Source: Blastococcus sp. CPCC 205250
GTDB taxonomy: Bacteria > Actinomycetota > Actinomycetes > Mycobacteriales > Geodermatophilaceae
Assembly: GCF_019799925.1 (NCBI RefSeq)
Contig: NZ_JABGCG010000015.1
Location: 1 to 64,000, forward strand
Length of the DNA: 64,000 nt
Direction: 5' to 3'
Shown: positions 54,410 through 62,623 of the stretch, one piece after another
How the letters are laid out: each line of letters opens with the position of its first letter
How positions within the stretch are numbered: position 1 is the stretch's first letter
Position numbers and translations under genes: made by a program
The notes under the pieces: model-generated
Database searches by the model: none
What the model was told of the DNA's origin: nothing
The model's input: the letters and a program-made list of their open reading frames with translations, nothing else

Positions 54410-54506
54410 GTCTCCTCCTCGCCGGCCGTGTCGCCACGGCTCGTCCGTCCCGCCCGTCGGCACCGGCCGCATCTCGTGCGCCCGGTGTCGGGTGGTGCCC
54501 GCTCGG

Positions 54507-54547
54507 ACCGTAGCGCGTCGGAGCGCCGTCCTCAAACACATGTTCGA
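54507..54547 (-). promoter_or_regulatory. lexA promoter with LexA box
   Basis: LexA box TCAAACACATGTTCGA (54532-54547), one change from TCGAAC-N4-GTTCGA. On the minus strand it precedes the -10 TACGGT (54507-54512) by 19 bp, covering the -35 area, so lexA is autorepressed. Confidence 0.75.
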
Positions 54548-54570
54548 AGTCGTGGGGTGTCGGGTCGAAC

Positions 54571-54593
54571 CTGTCGGCGGTGTGCGGTAGACA
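54571..54593 (+). promoter_or_regulatory. PafBC-type (RecA-NDp) promoter of the LysM gene
   Basis: CTGTCGGCG, 8 nt, TAGACA: seven of nine positions of TTGTCRGTG with exact N8 spacing. The mycobacterial counterpart Rv2719c is known to be DNA-damage inducible independently of RecA. Confidence 0.6.
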
Positions 54594-54610
54594 TCGCACA
54601 GACGTTCGAT

Positions 54611-54626
54611 TCGAACGCGTGTTCGG
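54611..54626 (+). promoter_or_regulatory. LexA box before the LysM gene
   Basis: TCGAACGCGTGTTCGG, last base off consensus. It lies about 18 bp after the PafBC-type -10, where LexA would block elongation or a second promoter. Confidence 0.75.
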
Positions 54627-54668
54627 TTGCCGGGTCGGTCGGCGGCCGTCGTGGAGGAGGCGCTGAGG

Positions 54669-55202
54669 GTGACGGGCACAGGGCGCGAAGCCGGGTTCTC
54701 CGGCAGTGGTACGGGACTGCGGGTCGCCGGGCCGGTCCGGCCGGTGGGGGAGCGCGGTGGCCGCCTGCCGGCGCGCGCGGTCGGTCCGCTGGCGGGCGGA
54801 CCGCCGGCGCGGCGCGACATGGCGCGCCCCGGTGCCCGCCCGGTCCGGCCGGCGTCCGGCGTCCGGCCCGGGCGGGTCCGTCCCGGGGTCCCGGCCCCTC
54901 CGGCCGCTGCGGCCGCACCTCTGCGGCTGACCCGGCGCGGCTGGTGCGCCCTGACGGCGCTCGCGGTGGCCGCGGTGGCGCTGGCGGTCCTGGTGCTCTC
55001 CGCCGTGCTCGGTGGGGGAGGTGACCTGGAGCTCGCCGGCGGCAGCAGCGTGGTCGTGCGGCCGGGTGACACCGTCTGGTCGATCGCGACGGAGGTGGCC
55101 GGGCAGGGGGAGGACGTCCGCGCGGTCGTGGACGCCATCGAACGGCTCAACGACCTGGAGGGCGCGACGGTCGTCCCGGGCCAGGTGCTCGAGGTGCCGT
55201 GA
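54669..55202 (+). CDS. LysM-domain protein, SOS cell-division inhibitor type
   Basis: A 177-residue protein with a ~95-residue Arg/Pro/Gly-rich cytosolic part, one membrane helix (A-L-T-A-L-A-V-A-A-V-A-L-A-V-L-V-L) and an extracytoplasmic LysM domain (V-V-V-R-P-G-D-T-V-W-S-I-A...V-P-G-Q-V-L-E-V-P). It matches mycobacterial Rv2719c in layout and in being divergent from lexA. That group, with corynebacterial DivS and Bacillus YneA, halts division during DNA damage. GTG 54669 has GGAGGAGG eight nt upstream. LexA box and PafBC-type promoter upstream support this role. Confidence 0.8.
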   Translation: MTGTGREAGFSGSGTGLRVAGPVRPVGERGGRLPARAVGPLAGGPPARRDMARPGARPVRPASGVRPGRVRPGVPAPPAAAAAPLRLTRRGWCALTALAVAAVALAVLVLSAVLGGGGDLELAGGSSVVVRPGDTVWSIATEVAGQGEDVRAVVDAIERLNDLEGATVVPGQVLEVP

Positions 55203-55299
55203 GGCGGGTCCGGGTGTCGCGGCGCCTCCACAATCCTGCCGCCGATGTTCGTCAAACCTCGGGGCGGCGTCCTCCCCCGGGGGGTGGGGGCGGCCGACC

Positions 55300-55315
55300 T
55301 ACCGTCCTCCCCGTG
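55300..55315 (+). promoter_or_regulatory. Leaderless promoter of hypothetical gene
   Basis: TACCGT (55300-55305), 7 nt, GTG at 55313. It favours GTG over the ATG two codons later. Confidence 0.55.
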
Positions 55316-55873
55316 CCCATGGACCAGCGCAGCCGAGCAGCCGCCTCCATCGCCCAGCCCCTCGAGGCGGAGGTCCTCGTCGACGGGGTCTGGCGTCCCG
55401 GTGCGGTCCTCGGCTGGCAGCACGACGAGGCCGGCCGCTGCCGGGCGCAGGTGCGAATCGACCTCCCCGCCGCCGGCCGCGAGCGGCTGGTGGAGCTCGC
55501 CGCGGTCCGCCTGCCGGAGCCACCGGCCGCCTCCGTGCCCGTGCCCGTGCCCGTGCTCCAGGCGGCGCCCGCCGCGACGGTCGTGATGAGCCGCACGGAA
55601 CTGCGCGAGCTGCTGTCCGCCGGTCTGCCGGCCCGCTCCACCGGGCGCCGGCGCCGGCACGCCAGCGACCTGACCGCCGAGCTGCCGGCGGTGTCCTGCG
55701 CGGAGGTGGCCGACGGGCCGGGCCGGCACCGGGCCCCGGCTCCGGCGGGTGGCCGGCACCGCGCCGGCGACGACGCTGTCGCCGTCCCGGCACGGGACCT
55801 GCTGACCCGGCCCATCCGGCTGGACGACGTCGCCGCGTGGCCGTGGGAGACGTCCTCGGCCATCGCCGGCTGA
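55313..55873 (+). CDS. Hypothetical protein
   Basis: A 186-residue cytosolic protein not recognised as a known family. Residues ~15-65 look like a small beta-barrel (A-E-V-L-V-D-G-V-W-R-P-G-A-V-L-G-W, then A-Q-V-R-I-D-L, R-L-V-E-L-A-A-V-R-L-P), similar in feel to Tudor/SH3-like modules. The rest is low-complexity, Ala/Arg-rich, with V-P-V-P-V-P-V. It ends W-P-W-E-T-S-S-A-I-A-G. It lies between the LysM gene and nrdR. No function can be suggested. Confidence 0.65.
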   Translation: MPMDQRSRAAASIAQPLEAEVLVDGVWRPGAVLGWQHDEAGRCRAQVRIDLPAAGRERLVELAAVRLPEPPAASVPVPVPVLQAAPAATVVMSRTELRELLSAGLPARSTGRRRRHASDLTAELPAVSCAEVADGPGRHRAPAPAGGRHRAGDDAVAVPARDLLTRPIRLDDVAAWPWETSSAIAG

Positions 55874-56284
55874 CCGCACCGGCCGCCGCCGGTCACGTCC
55901 CGTCGACACCGCCGGTCGACCACTCCACCCCCGCCGGACGACACGCCATACACCTCCGCGGCGCCCTCGCGCACCCCGCCGGCGCCGGTCGTCGGCGTGT
56001 CCGTGTGACTGCTGGTGTGTCGGGAGGCCGCTGGTCACGAGCGGGTTGCGCGGGAACACGCCGCGCCGGGTATCGCTTGCACATGTAGTGGGGCCGTGCC
56101 TATGGTTCCCCTACATCTAGTAGTTGCACCGATGTAAGTCCGTCCACAGGACGTCCTCAGCCCATCCCCCGGATGTGCACCGGTTGTCCCCAGCAGGGTC
56201 CACAGCGGCCCCGCCGGGAGACCTCCGACCGCCTCCCGGGAGCGGGCGCGGGAGGTGTGCGGGACCGGGGGAGGAGGAACCGTC
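55874..56284 (+). other. Intergenic regulatory region upstream of nrdR-nrdJ
   Basis: 411 bp without a gene that I can support. The proximal half holds the NrdR boxes and a possible -10 TATGGT (56101-56106). I looked for a cobalamin riboswitch, expected for some B12-dependent reductase genes, and saw no B12-box-like block. The leader of the nrdR transcript would be about 170 nt. Confidence 0.6.
56076..56123 (+). promoter_or_regulatory. Paired NrdR boxes
   Basis: Box 1 (56076-56091) contains ACATGTAGT and box 2 (56108-56123) CTACATCTAGTAG. Both fit the core of the NrdR consensus ACACWATATATWGTGT. Their starts are 32 bp apart, three helical turns, as is usual for NrdR. They flank the -10 TATGGT, so NrdR would repress nrdR-nrdJ. 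Confidence 0.75.
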
Positions 56285-56839
56285 GTGCGCTGTCCCTTCT
56301 GCCACAACCCGGACAGCCGGGTCATCGAGACCCGCGAGGCCGAGGAGGGCGCGACGACGCGCCGCCGCCGGTCCTGCCCGGCCTGTGGGCGCCGCTTCAC
56401 CACGGTGGAGGAGGCGGTGCTCGCCGTCGTCAAGCGCAGCGGCGTGAGCGAGCCGTTCAACCGCAGCAAGGTCGTCGCCGGCGTGCGCCGGGCCTGCCAG
56501 GGCCGGCCGGTCGACGAGGACCAGCTGCAGAAGCTCGCCCAGCAGGTGGAGGACGCGATCCGGGCGACCGGCGCGGCCGAGGTGCCGGCCCACGAGGTGG
56601 GTCTGGCGATCCTGCGGCCGCTGCGGGAGCTCGACGAGGTCGCCTACCTGCGCTTCGCCAGCGTCTACCGGGCCTTCACCTCGCTCGAGGACTTCGAGAA
56701 GGAGATCAGCGAGCTCCGGTCCCGGCACCTGACCGCCGGCACCTTGCCGCTGCCCGGGATGCAGCCGGAGCAGCCCACGGGCCGCCGGCGGGGTGCGCCC
56801 CGGGCGCAGGCCGTGGCCGACGGCAGTCCCGCCCCCTGA
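56285..56839 (+). CDS. nrdR: Transcriptional repressor NrdR
   Basis: A 184-residue regulator of ribonucleotide reductase genes. The zinc ribbon uses Cys3, Cys6, Cys31 and Cys34 (V-R-C-P-F-C-H-N ... C-P-A-C-G-R-R-F), and the ATP-cone (K-R-S-G-V-S-E-P-F-N-R-S-K-V-V-A-G-V-R-R-A-C) senses ATP/dATP. Start GTG 56285 is fixed by the zinc ribbon and a GGGGGAGGAGG site. The C-terminal ~30 residues are a Pro/Arg extension. It is followed by nrdJ and preceded by its own boxes. Confidence 0.96.
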   Translation: MRCPFCHNPDSRVIETREAEEGATTRRRRSCPACGRRFTTVEEAVLAVVKRSGVSEPFNRSKVVAGVRRACQGRPVDEDQLQKLAQQVEDAIRATGAAEVPAHEVGLAILRPLRELDEVAYLRFASVYRAFTSLEDFEKEISELRSRHLTAGTLPLPGMQPEQPTGRRRGAPRAQAVADGSPAP

Positions 56840-56943
56840 CCGCTGTCCCCCCGAGAACTGTCAGTACCACCCGATAGAACCGAGTGCGGCTCTCTTCCCC
56901 AGGCCGCCGCCTCGCCAGCACAGCCACAACAGAGGAGAGCTCA

Positions 56944-59820
56944 GTGACCGAGACCGAGGACCGCCTGTCGGGCCGCACGCGTCGCGCCGCCAAGGCGCCG
57001 GCGCGGGGGAAGGGCCTGAAGGTCAAGCGGGTCTTCACGACCCCCGGGGCCCACCCGTACGACGAGGTGGTCTGGGAGCGCCGTGACGTCGTCATGACCA
57101 ACTGGCGGGACGGCTCGATCAACTTCGAGCAGCGCGGCGTGGAGTTCCCCGCCGAGTGGAGCATCAACGCCACCAACATCGTCACCACGAAGTACTTCCG
57201 CGGCGCCGTCGGCACCCCGCAGCGCGAGACCAGCCTCCGCCAGCTCATCGACCGGGTGGTGCTCACCTACGGCGCGGCCGGCCGCGAGCACGGCTACTTC
57301 GCCACCGAGGGCGACGCCGAGGTCTTCGAGCACGAGCTGACCTGGATGCTGCTGCACCAGTACTTCAGCTTCAACAGCCCGGTCTGGTTCAACGTCGGCA
57401 CGAGCGCGCCGCAGCAGGTCAGCGCCTGCTTCATCCTCGCCGTCGACGACGAGATGGACTCGATCCTCAACTGGTACCGGGAGGAGGGGCTGATCTTCAA
57501 GGGCGGCTCCGGCGCCGGCCTGAACCTCTCCCGCATCCGCTCGTCCAAGGAGCTGCTGTCCTCCGGCGGCACCGCCTCCGGGCCGGTCAGCTTCATGCGC
57601 GGTGCCGACGCCTCCGCCGGCACCATCAAGTCCGGTGGCGCCACCCGCCGCGCGGCCAAGATGGTCGTCCTCGACATCGACCACCCCGACATCGAGGAGT
57701 TCATCGAGACCAAGGCGCGCGAGGAGGACAAGATCCGCGCGCTGCGCGACGCCGGGTACGACATGGACCTCGGCGGCAAGGACATCACCAGCGTCCAGTA
57801 CCAGAACGCCAACAACTCGGTCCGGGTCTCCGACGAGTTCATGCGCGCGGTCGAGGACGGCACGGACTTCGGGCTGCGCGCCCGGATGGACGGCTCGGTC
57901 CTCGAGACCGTCGACGCCAAGGCGCTGTTCCGCAAGGTCACCCAGGCCGCCTGGGAGTGCGCCGACCCGGGCATCCAGTACGACGACACGATCAACGACT
58001 GGCACACCAACCCCGAGACGGGCCGGATCAACGCGTCCAACCCCTGCTCGGAGTACATGAGCCTGGACAACAGCTCGTGCAACCTGGCGTCGCTGAACCT
58101 CATGAAGTTCCTCAGGGACGACGGCACGTTCGACTCCCGGAACTTCGTCAAGGCCGTCGAGCTGGTCATCACCGCGATGGACATCTCGATCTGCTTCGCC
58201 GACTTCCCGACCGAGCCGATCGGTGAGACGACCCGCGCCTACCGGCAGCTGGGCATCGGCTACGCCAACCTCGGCGCCCTGCTGATGGCCACCGGGCATG
58301 CGTACGACTCGCGCGGCGGGCAGACGCTGGCCGCGGCCATCACCTCGCTGATGACCGGCACCGCCTACCGCCGCTCGGCCGAGCTGGCCGGCATCGTCGG
58401 GGCCTACGACGGCTACGCCCGCAACGCCGACGCCCACGCCCGGGTCATGCGCAAGCACGCCGCGGCCAACGACGCCATCCGTCCGGTCGGCGCCGACGAC
58501 GCCGACGTGCTCCGGGTCGCCACCGCCCAGTGGCAGGAGTGCCTGGAGATCGGCGCGGACAACGGCTGGCGCAACGCCCAGGCCTCCGTGCTGGCGCCCA
58601 CCGGCACCATCGGCTTCATGATGGACTGCGACACGACCGGCATCGAGCCGGACTTCTCGCTGGTCAAGTTCAAGAAGCTGGTCGGCGGCGGCTCCATGCA
58701 GATCGTCAACCAGACCGTGCCGCGGGCCCTGCGCAGCCTCGGCTACCAGGACGAGCAGGTCGAGGCGATCGTCGAGTTCATCGCCGAGCACGGCCACGTC
58801 GTCAACGCGCCGAGCCTGCGCCCGGAGCACTACGAGGTCTTCGACTGCGCGATGGGCGAGCGGGCCATCAGCCCGATGGGCCACGTGCGGATGATGGCCG
58901 CGGTGCAGCCGTTCATCTCCGGCGCCATCAGCAAGACGGTCAACATGCCGGAGACGGCGACCGTCGAGGAGGTCGAGAACATCTACTTCCAGGGCTGGAA
59001 GCTCGGCCTCAAGGCCCTGGCGATCTACCGCGACAACTGCAAGGTCGGCCAGCCGCTGTCCGACGGCAAGGGCAAGAACGACGGCAAGAAGGCCGCGACG
59101 ACCGCCGAGGTCGCCGCAGCGCCCGCCGCCATGTCGCACCCGGTGCGCAAGCGGCTGCCGAAGAAGCGCACCAGCATGACGACGTCGTTCAGCGTCGCCG
59201 GTGCCGAGGGCTACATGACCGCCGGCATGTACGAGGACGGCAGCCTCGGCGAGGTCTTCCTCAAGTTGGGCAAGCAGGGCTCCACCCTGGCCGGTGTCAT
59301 GGACGCCTTCTCGATCGGCATCTCGATCGCGCTGCAGCACGGTGTGCCGCTGGAGACCTACATCCAGAAGTTCACCAACATGCGCTTCGAGCCGGCCGGC
59401 ATGACCGACGACCCGGACATCCGGATCGCCCAGTCGGTGATGGACTACATCTTCCGGCGCCTGGCCCTGGACCACCTGTCGGTCGACAAGCGGGCCAACC
59501 TCGGCATCTTCAGCGCCGAGGAGCGGGCGGCGCAGGTGTCGGGCTACGACACCCCCGCCTCGACCGCCGCGGTGATCGAGGAGGAGGACGTGGACGTCGA
59601 GGCGCTGCGCGGCTCGGTGCCCACCGAGGCCAGCACCCCGGCCGCCAAGCCGGAGGGCAAGAAGGACCTCAAGGAGGCCCACAGCTCCGCCGAGCTGCTG
59701 GAGCTGGTGACCGGGACCGCCACCGACGCGCCGCTGTGCATGACCTGCGGCACGAAGATGCGCCCGGCCGGCAGCTGCTACGTCTGCGAGGGCTGCGGCT
59801 CCACCAGCGGCTGCAGCTGA
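56944..59820 (+). CDS. nrdJ: Adenosylcobalamin-dependent ribonucleotide reductase (class II)
   Basis: A 958-residue oxygen-independent reductase that makes dNTP precursors using B12. Seen: S-P-V-W-F-N-V-G and Q-V-S-A-C-F-I-L early, G-S-G-A-G-L-N-L-S-R-I-R, N-P-C-S-E-Y with an active-site Cys and Glu, A-P-T-G-T-I-G-F-M-M-D-C-D-T-T-G-I-E-P-D and S-K-T-V-N-M-P. The C-terminus has the redox-active zinc-type tail C-M-T-C-G-T-K-M ... C-E-G-C-G-S-T-S-G-C. Full length, no intein. GTG with GAGGAGAG upstream. 104 nt after nrdR; a strong hairpin follows. Confidence 0.96.
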   Translation: MTETEDRLSGRTRRAAKAPARGKGLKVKRVFTTPGAHPYDEVVWERRDVVMTNWRDGSINFEQRGVEFPAEWSINATNIVTTKYFRGAVGTPQRETSLRQLIDRVVLTYGAAGREHGYFATEGDAEVFEHELTWMLLHQYFSFNSPVWFNVGTSAPQQVSACFILAVDDEMDSILNWYREEGLIFKGGSGAGLNLSRIRSSKELLSSGGTASGPVSFMRGADASAGTIKSGGATRRAAKMVVLDIDHPDIEEFIETKAREEDKIRALRDAGYDMDLGGKDITSVQYQNANNSVRVSDEFMRAVEDGTDFGLRARMDGSVLETVDAKALFRKVTQAAWECADPGIQYDDTINDWHTNPETGRINASNPCSEYMSLDNSSCNLASLNLMKFLRDDGTFDSRNFVKAVELVITAMDISICFADFPTEPIGETTRAYRQLGIGYANLGALLMATGHAYDSRGGQTLAAAITSLMTGTAYRRSAELAGIVGAYDGYARNADAHARVMRKHAAANDAIRPVGADDADVLRVATAQWQECLEIGADNGWRNAQASVLAPTGTIGFMMDCDTTGIEPDFSLVKFKKLVGGGSMQIVNQTVPRALRSLGYQDEQVEAIVEFIAEHGHVVNAPSLRPEHYEVFDCAMGERAISPMGHVRMMAAVQPFISGAISKTVNMPETATVEEVENIYFQGWKLGLKALAIYRDNCKVGQPLSDGKGKNDGKKAATTAEVAAAPAAMSHPVRKRLPKKRTSMTTSFSVAGAEGYMTAGMYEDGSLGEVFLKLGKQGSTLAGVMDAFSIGISIALQHGVPLETYIQKFTNMRFEPAGMTDDPDIRIAQSVMDYIFRRLALDHLSVDKRANLGIFSAEERAAQVSGYDTPASTAAVIEEEDVDVEALRGSVPTEASTPAAKPEGKKDLKEAHSSAELLELVTGTATDAPLCMTCGTKMRPAGSCYVCEGCGSTSGCS

Positions 59821-59844
59821 CCACCGGCTGATCCAGCCGATCGA

Positions 59845-59884
59845 CCACCGGCCCGGTACCGCTCCCGCGGTGCCGGGCCGGTGG
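59845..59884 (+). terminator. nrdJ terminator
   Basis: 16-bp stem with one G-T pair (59845-59860 with 59869-59884), 8-nt loop, 24 nt after the stop. Confidence 0.8.
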
Positions 59885-59970
59885 CCTGTCACGGGTCGGC
59901 GAGGCCAGCAGCGGCCGGGACGGGGCAGGCCCCATCGCCGGGCAGGGGCGACCGCGGGCACGATGCCGGC

Positions 59971-60399
59971 ATGACCGACGACGCGCAGCCACCGGACGCG
60001 ACCGGCACGGAGGCAGATCCACGGCCGTCGCGTACGCCGCCGCCCGGGAGCGCAGCGGACCTCGCCCGGTCGCTGTACGAGAGCTACCAGGTGCGGGACT
60101 GGGCGGCGGCCGGGCGGGTGCTGCACCCCGACGTGGAGCTGCGGATGCCGGCCACCGCCGAGGTGCTCACCGGACGGGACGCCGTGCTCGGGATGCAGGT
60201 CGGCTATCCCGAGCCCTGGGGCGACCTGCATGTGCTGCGGGTCGTCGACGGCGGCGCGAGCGCGGCGGTCGAGGTCGAGATCGTCGCGCCGGACCAGGTG
60301 TTCCGCTGCGCGGCGTTCTGGGAGGTCGCCGAGGGGCGCCTGCGCCGCGGAACGGAGTACTGGGTGACCGTCGGAGCCGACGAGCCCGGCCCACGCTGA
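59971..60399 (+). CDS. SnoaL-like (NTF2 fold) protein
   Basis: A 142-residue protein of the nuclear-transport-factor-2/SnoaL-like fold: S-L-Y-E-S-Y-Q-V-R-D-W-A-A-A-G-R-V-L-H-P-D-V-E-L-R-M-P-A, then L-T-G-R-D-A-V-L-G-M-Q, and a C-terminal W-E-V-A-E-G-R-L-R-R-G-T-E-Y-W. These small cone-shaped domains are enzymes or binding proteins of varied type; no substrate can be given. The first ~28 residues are a Pro/Thr-rich extension. The ATG has no good ribosome binding site. Monocistronic. Confidence 0.78.
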   Translation: MTDDAQPPDATGTEADPRPSRTPPPGSAADLARSLYESYQVRDWAAAGRVLHPDVELRMPATAEVLTGRDAVLGMQVGYPEPWGDLHVLRVVDGGASAAVEVEIVAPDQVFRCAAFWEVAEGRLRRGTEYWVTVGADEPGPR

Positions 60400-60429
60400 G
60401 CGGCCGGCTGATTCCCTGACCGCCGCCCG

Positions 60430-60523
60430 CCGGGCCCCGCTCCAGGGCCCGGCTTGCGCCGGGCCGCCGGGCCCCCGCTCCAGGGCCTGGCTTGCGCCGG
60501 GCCGCCGGGCTCGCGCCGGGCCG
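60430..60523. repeat. 38-bp GC-rich direct repeat, 2.5 copies
   Basis: Copies at 60430-60466, 60467-60504 and a deleted one at 60505-60523. Each can form a hairpin (GCCCGGCTTGCGCCGGGC type). It lies in the 223-bp gap between the SnoaL-like and phosphatase genes. Confidence 0.8.
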
Positions 60524-60622
60524 CCCGCCGCGCCGTCGTTTGGCGCGCGACCGCAACGGCTAGGGGGCCACGGCGCCGCACGGTCGTCGGCGCGCACCGC
60601 CAGCGATCCGACGAGGAGCCGC

Positions 60623-61381
60623 ATGCCCGTGATCCCGGGTCCGAGTGCGCTGTGGCTGGTCCGGCACGGTGAGAGCCAGGGCAACGTCGCCGACGCGGCC
60701 GCCGGCCGCAACGGTGCGGCGCGGCTGCAGCTCGACGTCCGCGACCCCGACGTCCCCCTGTCCGACACCGGCCGCGGCCAGGCCGAGGCCCTGGGTGCCT
60801 GGCTGCGCGGGCTGCCGGCGGACCAGCGCCCCACCGCCCTGCTGAGCTCGCCGTTCACCCGGGCCGCCGACACCCTGCAGATCGCGGTGGAGACGGCGGG
60901 CCTGGACCTGCCGGTCACCTACGACGAGCGGCTGCGGGAGCGGGACTTCGGCGCCTTCGACGGGATGACCGGGGCGGGCATCCGCGCCGAGTACCCGGAC
61001 GAGGCGCAGCGGCGCGACCTGCTCGGCAAGTTCTACTACCGGCCCCCGGGCGGGGAGAGCTGGGCCGACGTCGCGCTCCGGGTGCGCAGCGTGCTGATGA
61101 CGGCACGCCTGGACCGGCCCGGCGAGCGGTTGCTGGTGACCTCGCACCAGGCGGTGGTCATGGTCTTCCGCTACGTGCTCGAGGAGCTGAGCGAGAAGGA
61201 GCTGCTCGACCTCGAGAAGCGCGAGCCGGTCGCCAACTGCTCGGTGACCCGCTACGAGGCCGGCGCGGACGGCGCCCTGCGGCTGGCCGAGGCCAACGCC
61301 GTCGGCCACCTCGAGCGCGCCGATGAACCCGTCACCGAGGAGGAGCCCGTGTCCGGAGAACCCGGTGTCAGCCGTGCCTGA
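60623..61381 (+). CDS. Histidine phosphatase family protein
   Basis: A 252-residue enzyme of the phosphoglycerate-mutase-like histidine phosphatase superfamily. The catalytic R-H-G block L-V-R-H-G-E-S-Q-G-N is at residues 12-21. L-S-D-T-G-R-G-Q-A and L-L-S-S-P-F-T-R-A follow, then E-R-D-F-G-A-F-D-G, and the second histidine in T-S-H-Q-A-V-V. Substrate unknown. GACGAGGAG precedes the ATG. Its 3' end overlaps nnrD, so the two are coupled. Confidence 0.9.
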   Translation: MPVIPGPSALWLVRHGESQGNVADAAAGRNGAARLQLDVRDPDVPLSDTGRGQAEALGAWLRGLPADQRPTALLSSPFTRAADTLQIAVETAGLDLPVTYDERLRERDFGAFDGMTGAGIRAEYPDEAQRRDLLGKFYYRPPGGESWADVALRVRSVLMTARLDRPGERLLVTSHQAVVMVFRYVLEELSEKELLDLEKREPVANCSVTRYEAGADGALRLAEANAVGHLERADEPVTEEEPVSGEPGVSRA

Positions 61382-62270
61382 CCGCTCGACCGGTCACGAG
61401 CACGAGCTCGTGACCCCTCAGCTGCTCCGCAGCTGGCGGCTGCCCTCGCCGACCGGCGGCAAGGAGTCCCGCGGCCGGATCCTCATCGTCGGCGGCAGCG
61501 CCGAGGTCCCCGGCGCGGTGCTGCTGGCCGCCGAGGCCGCGATGCGGGCTGGTGCCGGCAAGCTCCAGGTCGCCACGGCGGCCAGCGTCGCCAGCATCCT
61601 CTCCGTCGCCCTCCCCGAGGCGCTGGTCCGCGGGCTGGAGGAGACGTCGAACGGCGCCCTCGCCGCCGACGGCGTCGACCGGCTGGAGGGTCTGGCCGAC
61701 GGCGCCTCCGCCGTCCTGATCGGCCCGGGCATGACCGACGTCGAGGAGGCGCAGCGCCTCACCGACCGGCTCCTGCCGCACCTGGGGTGCCCCGTCGTGC
61801 TCGACGCCCTCGGCATCGCCAGCGTGACCGCCGACCCCGGCTGCCTCACGCGACTGGAGGGCCGGGCGGTGCTCACCCCCAACCCCAGCGAGCTGGCCCT
61901 CACGCTGCACCGGGACGCCGACGAGGTCGAGGACGACCTCGCCGGGGCGGCCCTCGAGCTGGCGCAGCGCACCGGCGCGACCGTCGCCGTGGGCGGGGTG
62001 GCGTCCTGGATCGCCTCGCCGTCGGGGGCCCTGTGGCGCGACGAGAGCGGCGGCGCCGGCCTGGGGGTGTCCGGCTCCGGCGACGTCCGCGCGGGGGTCA
62101 CCGCCGGCCTGCTCGCGCGCGGCGCCGAGCCCGACCAGGCCGCCGTCTGGGCCGCCCACCTCCACGGCCGGGCGGGGGAGCGCCTGGCCGCGGCCATCGG
62201 GGGGCTCGGCTTCCTCGCCCGGGAGCTGCCCGCGGAGATCCCGCGCGTCCAGGCCGAGATCGAGATCTGA
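61365..62270 (+). CDS. nnrD: ADP-dependent NAD(P)H-hydrate dehydratase
   Basis: A 301-residue YjeF C-terminal-domain (ribokinase-fold) repair enzyme that dehydrates damaged NAD(P)HX. Seen: G-R-I-L-I-V-G-G-S-A-E-V-P-G-A, A-G-A-G-K-L-Q-V-A, G-P-G-M-T-D, N-P-S-E-L-A and G-S-G-D-V-R-A-G-V-T-A-G-L-L, where the usual G-S-G-D-V-L-A-G has Arg for Leu. It lacks the NnrE epimerase half, so it is a stand-alone dehydratase. GTG 61365 (GGAG six nt before) is preferred over GTG 61374; either overlaps the phosphatase gene. Confidence 0.88.
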   Translation: MSAVPDRSTGHEHELVTPQLLRSWRLPSPTGGKESRGRILIVGGSAEVPGAVLLAAEAAMRAGAGKLQVATAASVASILSVALPEALVRGLEETSNGALAADGVDRLEGLADGASAVLIGPGMTDVEEAQRLTDRLLPHLGCPVVLDALGIASVTADPGCLTRLEGRAVLTPNPSELALTLHRDADEVEDDLAGAALELAQRTGATVAVGGVASWIASPSGALWRDESGGAGLGVSGSGDVRAGVTAGLLARGAEPDQAAVWAAHLHGRAGERLAAAIGGLGFLARELPAEIPRVQAEIEI

Positions 62271-62305
62271 GCCCGCGGGAGCCCCGCGGGAGCCCCGTGG
62301 GAGGC

Positions 62306-62623
62306 CTACGGGGCCACGAACGGCCGGGCGTACGCCGAGATCATCGGGTGGATCTCCGCGGTCAGCGTCCCGGACGTGACCGCGGGATCGCCCTCGCGGA
62401 CCCGCTCGGCCGCCCCGGCGTCGTCGACCTCGAGGACGCCCAGCCCCCACGCGCCGGTCGGCTCGGCGACCGGACCGAAGACCACGGCGGTGCCACGGTC
62501 CAGCAGCCCGTCCCAGTAGTCGCCGTGCGCCTGCATGACCGCGGCCTCCTCCGGGCTCATGGTGAAGGCGAAGTCCGGCCGCGGGGGCAGGAGCTTGTAG
62601 AGGAAGTACTGCCGGTCGCTCAT
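62306..62623 (-). CDS. YCII-related protein
   Basis: A 105-residue YciI-like ferredoxin-fold protein: Y-F-L-Y-K-L-L-P-P-R-P-D-F, M-Q-A-H-G-D-Y-W-D-G-L-L-D-R-G with the conserved His, V-F-G-P-V and E-I-H-P-M. YCII proteins are small enzymes or binding domains of mostly unknown activity, often in operons with SRPBCC or sigma genes. ATG with GGAGGG upstream overlaps the SRPBCC stop by 4 bp. Last gene of a four-gene leftward operon. Confidence 0.85.
   Translation of the reverse strand: MSDRQYFLYKLLPPRPDFAFTMSPEEAAVMQAHGDYWDGLLDRGTAVVFGPVAEPTGAWGLGVLEVDDAGAAERVREGDPAVTSGTLTAEIHPMISAYARPFVAP

Noticed and set aside
55874..56284. Cobalamin riboswitch before nrdR-nrdJ
   Set aside because: The gap is long enough, but no B12-box-like sequence was seen by eye; only NrdR boxes are supported.
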